From contig VZRS01015011.1 of NCBI GenBank assembly GCA_013398055.1, forward strand, positions 207,330 through 271,329: a stretch of 64,000 bases of DNA. The letters are read 5' to 3'. Under the pieces are notes generated by a model. That model was not told the origin of the DNA. It saw nothing but the letters and a program-made list of their open reading frames with translations, and ran no database searches. The position numbers were made by a program, and so were the translations under genes. Shown here piece after piece: positions 54,501 through 60,500 of the stretch (position 1 is the stretch's first letter; each line of letters starts with the position of its first letter). The stretch is from Ifrita kowaldi (lineage: Eukaryota; Chordata; Aves; Passeriformes; Cinclosomatidae).

Positions 54501-57500
54501 TTAACTTTGTAAATAGAACAGCATTCCAAGACAAAGCAGGTCCTGCCATTCCCTCAGTCTCATCCCATTCCTCTGACTCCACTGGCCTAAAGCCTGAAAA
54601 ATACCAATACCAAATACCAGCCACATCGACAGCCTGTCTTCCTTGCAACACCCAGCCACCAGAACGTGACATAATGAAAATGTTGTTGATTAACTATGCT
54701 CATCCTAAACCTACACATCTTGTACCAGCCTTGAAACAGCATCTTATGACCAAAGTCATAAGACTTTGTCTCTTCTGAAGACAAAGATAAAATCAAGAGC
54801 CCACAAGAGTACATATGTTAAAGAATAGGTTGTCCTTCCAACTCCATTTCCTTCTTTATGCAAACATGGAGGTTTAAGGGCAATATGAATTTAGCATACA
54901 AAAAAACCCATTCATAACAGGCAAAACTCGTAAAAAAAAGTTACTCTATTCACATCAGGGATGAGATTTAAGTCTGAAAATGTTCCTACAACTCCAAATA
55001 ACAGGCAGTAAAATAAGTCCTAAATCTGAAGTAGTTTATCACTATTTCCAATTCTCTATACATTCAAAAAGCAGCATTAAAGTGACTGAAATGCTGTGTC
55101 TCCAACTGCTTGGTTCCTTTGTGTTTTCTCTTGTACTCAAGAACCACAGAAAACAATCTGGAAAGATTTCCTTTCCCACTGAGCACCAACCTTCACAAAC
55201 AGTGAGGAGATTTTTTCAGAAGTGTTGTAATACTGAGAGATACTCTGAATCATTTTAATTGCATTTATGAGTCCTGGAATAGCATCCAGCATGGATACCT
55301 GGAAAGAAACACACAGTCTGAACTCTGCTCAGTACCTCTGTTACCACACACTAGCACAACACCTAATTAGTGAATGCATGAGAATTATGAACATGGTCTT
55401 CAGAATGGTTCTGTCCCTGCCTACCTAGGCCTCTCCTACAGAGCTGCCTGTCCTACATCATTCCCCAAGCTCTACAATTTAATTTTAGGGAAAAATTTTC
55501 ACTAGAGTCTTGGCTGGAAGAATTCAGATCAGTGAGTGATATTGGGTAGAAGGAAAGGCCTCTTCAAAATAACCCTTTTCTTCACAAATAGTATGGTTAT
55601 ATGCTCAGTTGCTAAACCTGATGTAAGTTTGCATGTAAAGAGAGCCCCTTCACACCTTGGAGAGAGGAGGAAGAGAAAGGGGGATGGAAGGGGTGAAGCT
55701 GAGCCTGGTGGTGCAGAGATGCGGTCCTAATTTCTAATTTTGTTTGTCGCTACCCAAATGTATTTTCACTGTCAATAAAGACATTTTTCCCCAAGTTAAG
55801 TATGTTTTGCCCATGATTATAGTAAGTGGTGTTCCTGTCTTGGAAAAATACATGAGCTTTTTCATACTGTGTTCTCATCCCATCCTGTTGAGGATGGGGG
55901 TTGAGAGAATGCTTGATGCACAGCCAAGGTCACACCATCAGACCATTTTAATTTTCCATACCTCCGTGGTCTTCAGTAAGTTTTGTGTACAAGAGAAATG
56001 CCTTTTACTAAATACTTTTACGAAAAATATCGTTTCAAAAGCGTAGTAGTCCTTCAATCCAAATCAGACAAAAATTTTGCAGACAGCTCTTCGTCACATC
56101 TGAATTTCCAAAGCAATAACAGTTTTACTCTGTTGACAAACTCATTCTCAAAATTGTACAGGTAAATATATATAAAGGAAAGGCTGCACACTCCATGCCT
56201 CAATGGCTTTCATCCCAAGTGCTACACCATTGCAAAACTAGACATCTCCAAAGCGGGACCACTTTCTCCTTGGCGAAAACCCTCACTGGAAGCACAAAGC
56301 AGGCCAGTTCAACAGATTCTGCACAGTGCCAGTAGCAAGCATAGTCACTTTTAGGCTATTTTTATGAGTATGATGCCAACCTTTCAATAGAGAAACTCAA
56401 ATAGCAGACTGGAAACGGTGAAAGAACACGCTGTTCTAATACCACCCAGTAAATGCAAACAAGCGTGGTTGCCTAGAGCACTGTTTGGAAGCAATTTGGT
56501 TTGGGGAAAAATTTCAGGGGAGAGAGAGGAAGCTAGGATGGGTCAAAGTTTTAAGTCTCCATGGCTGCTAGTTGTATTTCTTTGACTAGCAAGACACATA
56601 CCAGTTGCAAAAGCAGTTTTAATAAAAGGAATGATTTGCCACTTATTTTAGCAGACAATGGGAGAAAGAGACTCTTTCGTCCAATCCTGTACTTTAGGGT
56701 GGCTGATTTTGTTTATTACTTGTTACGCCTGCATCATCCTATGCATTCTCATACTACGGTATGAGAAGGTGATTTATAATTGCATCTTAATATTTACATA
56801 ATCCTATTTATCTTTTCCCAACCCAAGAAGCTGAAAATTGCCCTATAAATGTTAGTCTAATCATGACCTGGCCACCAACACCGACAAAAGATCAAACTTT
56901 GTCTTTAGCATAGAACTAGGTTTACTTTTTTTTCCTTCTTTTTTCCTTTTTTTTTATTATAAGGAATTTATTTTCTCCCATAGCATAGAATACAGTTTCT
57001 TCATCATATCAAAAGCTTTACAGATACTACGGTATGAAAATAGCAAGTACTTTATTCTGTAGCCAGAGCTTCCCATTAAGCCACTTTTACCACAACTGCA
57101 CAAAATCTCAAACTGGAGTTGCATATATAAAAGTTTCTCTATTTCATTTCCAAACCAATCCTACAGAATATATTCACGTTGCTTGTCTCAAGACATTTAT
57201 GTTAAGAATATGAAAGTTCTGCTTACAGGATCATTATTGTATAATGGGTCATAATATTTTTCCAGAGAATACAGGTACTTCACATTATCTTTAGCTTCAT
57301 TTGCTGCGTCTGTGATGCGAATATCCAACGCTCGCCACTTCTAAGAACAGAAGGTTGAAAAAACAAATAAAACCGTGCATTTCAGAAAAAAATGTTTTGA
57401 AATCATTCTGGTTGGTCATTAGCTTCTAAACACATTTGAAAGCACAGATCTGTTACTTGGGAATTATACATGTTCACCCAAGATGAGGTCCTTGTGTTGT

Positions 57501-60500
57501 TTCAGTAACTTGACTGTGAACATGCAGTTAGTTTAGAGCACTCAGCTCAATAGTCAGTGGTAGTGTCCAGTCAAGCTGCTCTAAAATATATGAATGATGG
57601 ATATATAACTATGTATTTGTTCCACATCTCATTTTGATGAGACAAGATTTTTTGCTTTATTTATTTATTTTTCTGTTGGTGATGGGACTTTAAATTTGTT
57701 ATGTCAATGTAAGAATTTATGATCCCACAAACAATTTCAACAGGCACTGTAACAACATAAAGAAGAGGCTTAAAAAATGGGGAGATTGATTTTTTGTCAT
57801 TAAATATCCAGTTCATTAACTCAATATACTGATTTAATAATCAACTTTCCAAATATTTTTAAGTATTTATTTCTGTTGAGTCAGGTGGATGCAGTACATT
57901 GCTTGCCTTTAGACTGAGGGGATTCCCAGTCTTTTCCAATAGATTCAAACTAGAACTAGATTCAAACTTTACTCAAGCTAAGGAACAGAGGAAGAAAAAG
58001 AAAACAAAAGCCAAAGTTGTTTCAATGTTTTCCCCACCAGCATTGTTACATACATTATCAAAATGAGCTCAGGTATAAAGAGCATTTCTATTCTTTATAT
58101 CTGTCATAATTTAAAATAAAACCTTCAGCAGTTTGGATTTAGCAGCACTGAGTACTCCCAGCACTGCCTTCACATCTGGGCTCTTCAGCTGCTCCATAAG
58201 ATAGTAGAATTTTGACAATTTCTTTTTCCAGTAGTCAAGCTCCACTCGTGGTCCAAGGTCATCTGCTTCTTTTCTCAACTGGTCATTTTCTGCAAGAACC
58301 TTTCATCATACAGTAATATTAGTGAGTGATGTTAATATTTTTTTATCTGCAGAGATAGCATGAATTAATTCTACATTTAACACCTGGTATTAACCTCTCC
58401 TGATAAATTACCTAACTTAGCCTCCACCTCATATGAGACCTAATTTTGCTCGGTCCTTTTATTTCCAAGTTAAAGAAGAGAACTGTTCCTTCTGTTCCAT
58501 GAGCACTGTTACAGACAGTTACATTTTCCACAAATAACCTGCAAAGCATCTTTCAAAGTACGAATGTGACCACTGAGAATAGTGTTCACATTTGTTTTCA
58601 CATGTTCACATGTATTCTTTTTGTTTTCATTAAATCCACTGGGAACCACTAACTGTTTTGTACTTTAACAAGAGATGATTAACAAAGACAGGGGACTAAG
58701 CCTCCCAAACTGTGTATCCTATATTTACTAGCAGATGGAAAAAGCTCTCAATAATATTCCCATTGAGAAGCAAAAGTACAAAAAACATACCAACATTACT
58801 TTAAAATCAAGAGATTGAACTCATCTAAATTTATAGAAAGGTAGCTATAACACCAACAGGATTAAACTCATCTCCCAAGATGCAGATGTCATATTTCATA
58901 TTTGTCCCGCGTATCACCTGTTCAATTTGTTTGGTCCATTCTTTCATGCAGACTTCTATTTTTTCAAGAGCATCTGTGCTGTTAGCAACCATCAAGTAAT
59001 CTGAAGGTCCTCTTAGAGTTTTCAGGTCACATGTTTCACATTTCATCAGGCTGACCTAAAACACAAGAAAAAAAAAATGCTGAATGTACATGACAAATAA
59101 TCTAGGAACTTTACAGACTAACTGGTTGCCCTACTTGGGGTACCTCACTTCCTACTCCCAGCTCAGTCTAAATTAAACTGTTCACGCCAGAACTGGACTC
59201 CAGAATCTGGAGGATTCACCAGCCAGGCAGCTGTGCTGTCATGCCCTTTCCTTCACAAAAGCTGAGTAGAAACCAATAGTTAAAGCAACAGTTTGTAATA
59301 CATTAAATATTCAATATTTAACAGTACCACAGCCATTGGAGAGTCAGAAACTTGGTAGGTCTAAAGAACTGCCCCAGAATAAACAAGAACAGAAGCACCT
59401 ACAGAATTGTTAAAATCACAGATCAAAGTATAACAAGTTACTGATGACAGTAAACAGAAGCGTTGGGTTATTCTCCACTTTAACAAAAGCAATTTTTCTG
59501 AGTAATCTTCAACAGCAATTAATCCAAAAGCTCCAGAGCTAGAGACATTCTACAGCTAGCTCACTTTCTATTTGCCATGTGAACATACTACCTTTTCCAA
59601 CAGACTTTGCTGAGTTCCTGAAAGGACACTAGCAAATGCTTCAAGGGCACGAAGGAAGTCCTGCTTAATATTGGGAACTTGTTGAGGTGCAACCCAGCCA
59701 TGATCCATAGTCTGTAAGGCTGGAATGAAGATTTCTGATATCAACTGCTCAACACTTTTTAATAAGCCATCTCGACCTATATCCATCATACTAAAATTTA
59801 CTTCCTGTAAAAGAGACACAATACAAGGGGTCTTTCACCAGTAAAAACTTAGTTAGATACAGTTTACATATATGCTCTCAAAAGTAAATAATTTTTGTTT
59901 TTCTAATGAATTTGCTAGAATTTATTGAAATTTAACACCTTAGTATTTAGGTATTGACTAATTACTCTGTCATTATGGATTGTCTTAAATTTTCTTCCTT
60001 AGCATCATTTTTTCATATCAGTTATATACTTCAAGTTGCTGCCACAAAATAATGTCTGTTTTTCCATTCCCCTCCCTTTCTGTCCTGTTTCATTTAACCC
60101 ATCTGTGTCGTTTTATTCATTCCTCCATGTCAAGAGCTGTCAAATTATACGCTGAGAGCAAATATCCCATGGTAAAAATGAATTTTAAACAAGATTATAT
60201 ACAGAGATGAGCAGTCACTGACTTACCTGATAGATATTCTCAGTTGTGATGGGTTTAGAAAAACTAGATCTAATGAAGAAAACGCATACACCAGTTAAAG
60301 CAACTTCTTTTCCCTCGGTCACAAATACTTTAAGTTTCTTCTTCTTGGTCAAATGAGAGTTCATTCCTGTTCCTGGAAGGCCAAAGTACTCTACAGATTC
60401 AAACAAAAGAAACAATTAGGACCCGTTGATTATTTTTTCAAAGAAAAGTTTTCTACACAAACAGTTCAGTCACTATTTGTGCATCTCTGAGTCCCAGTAT

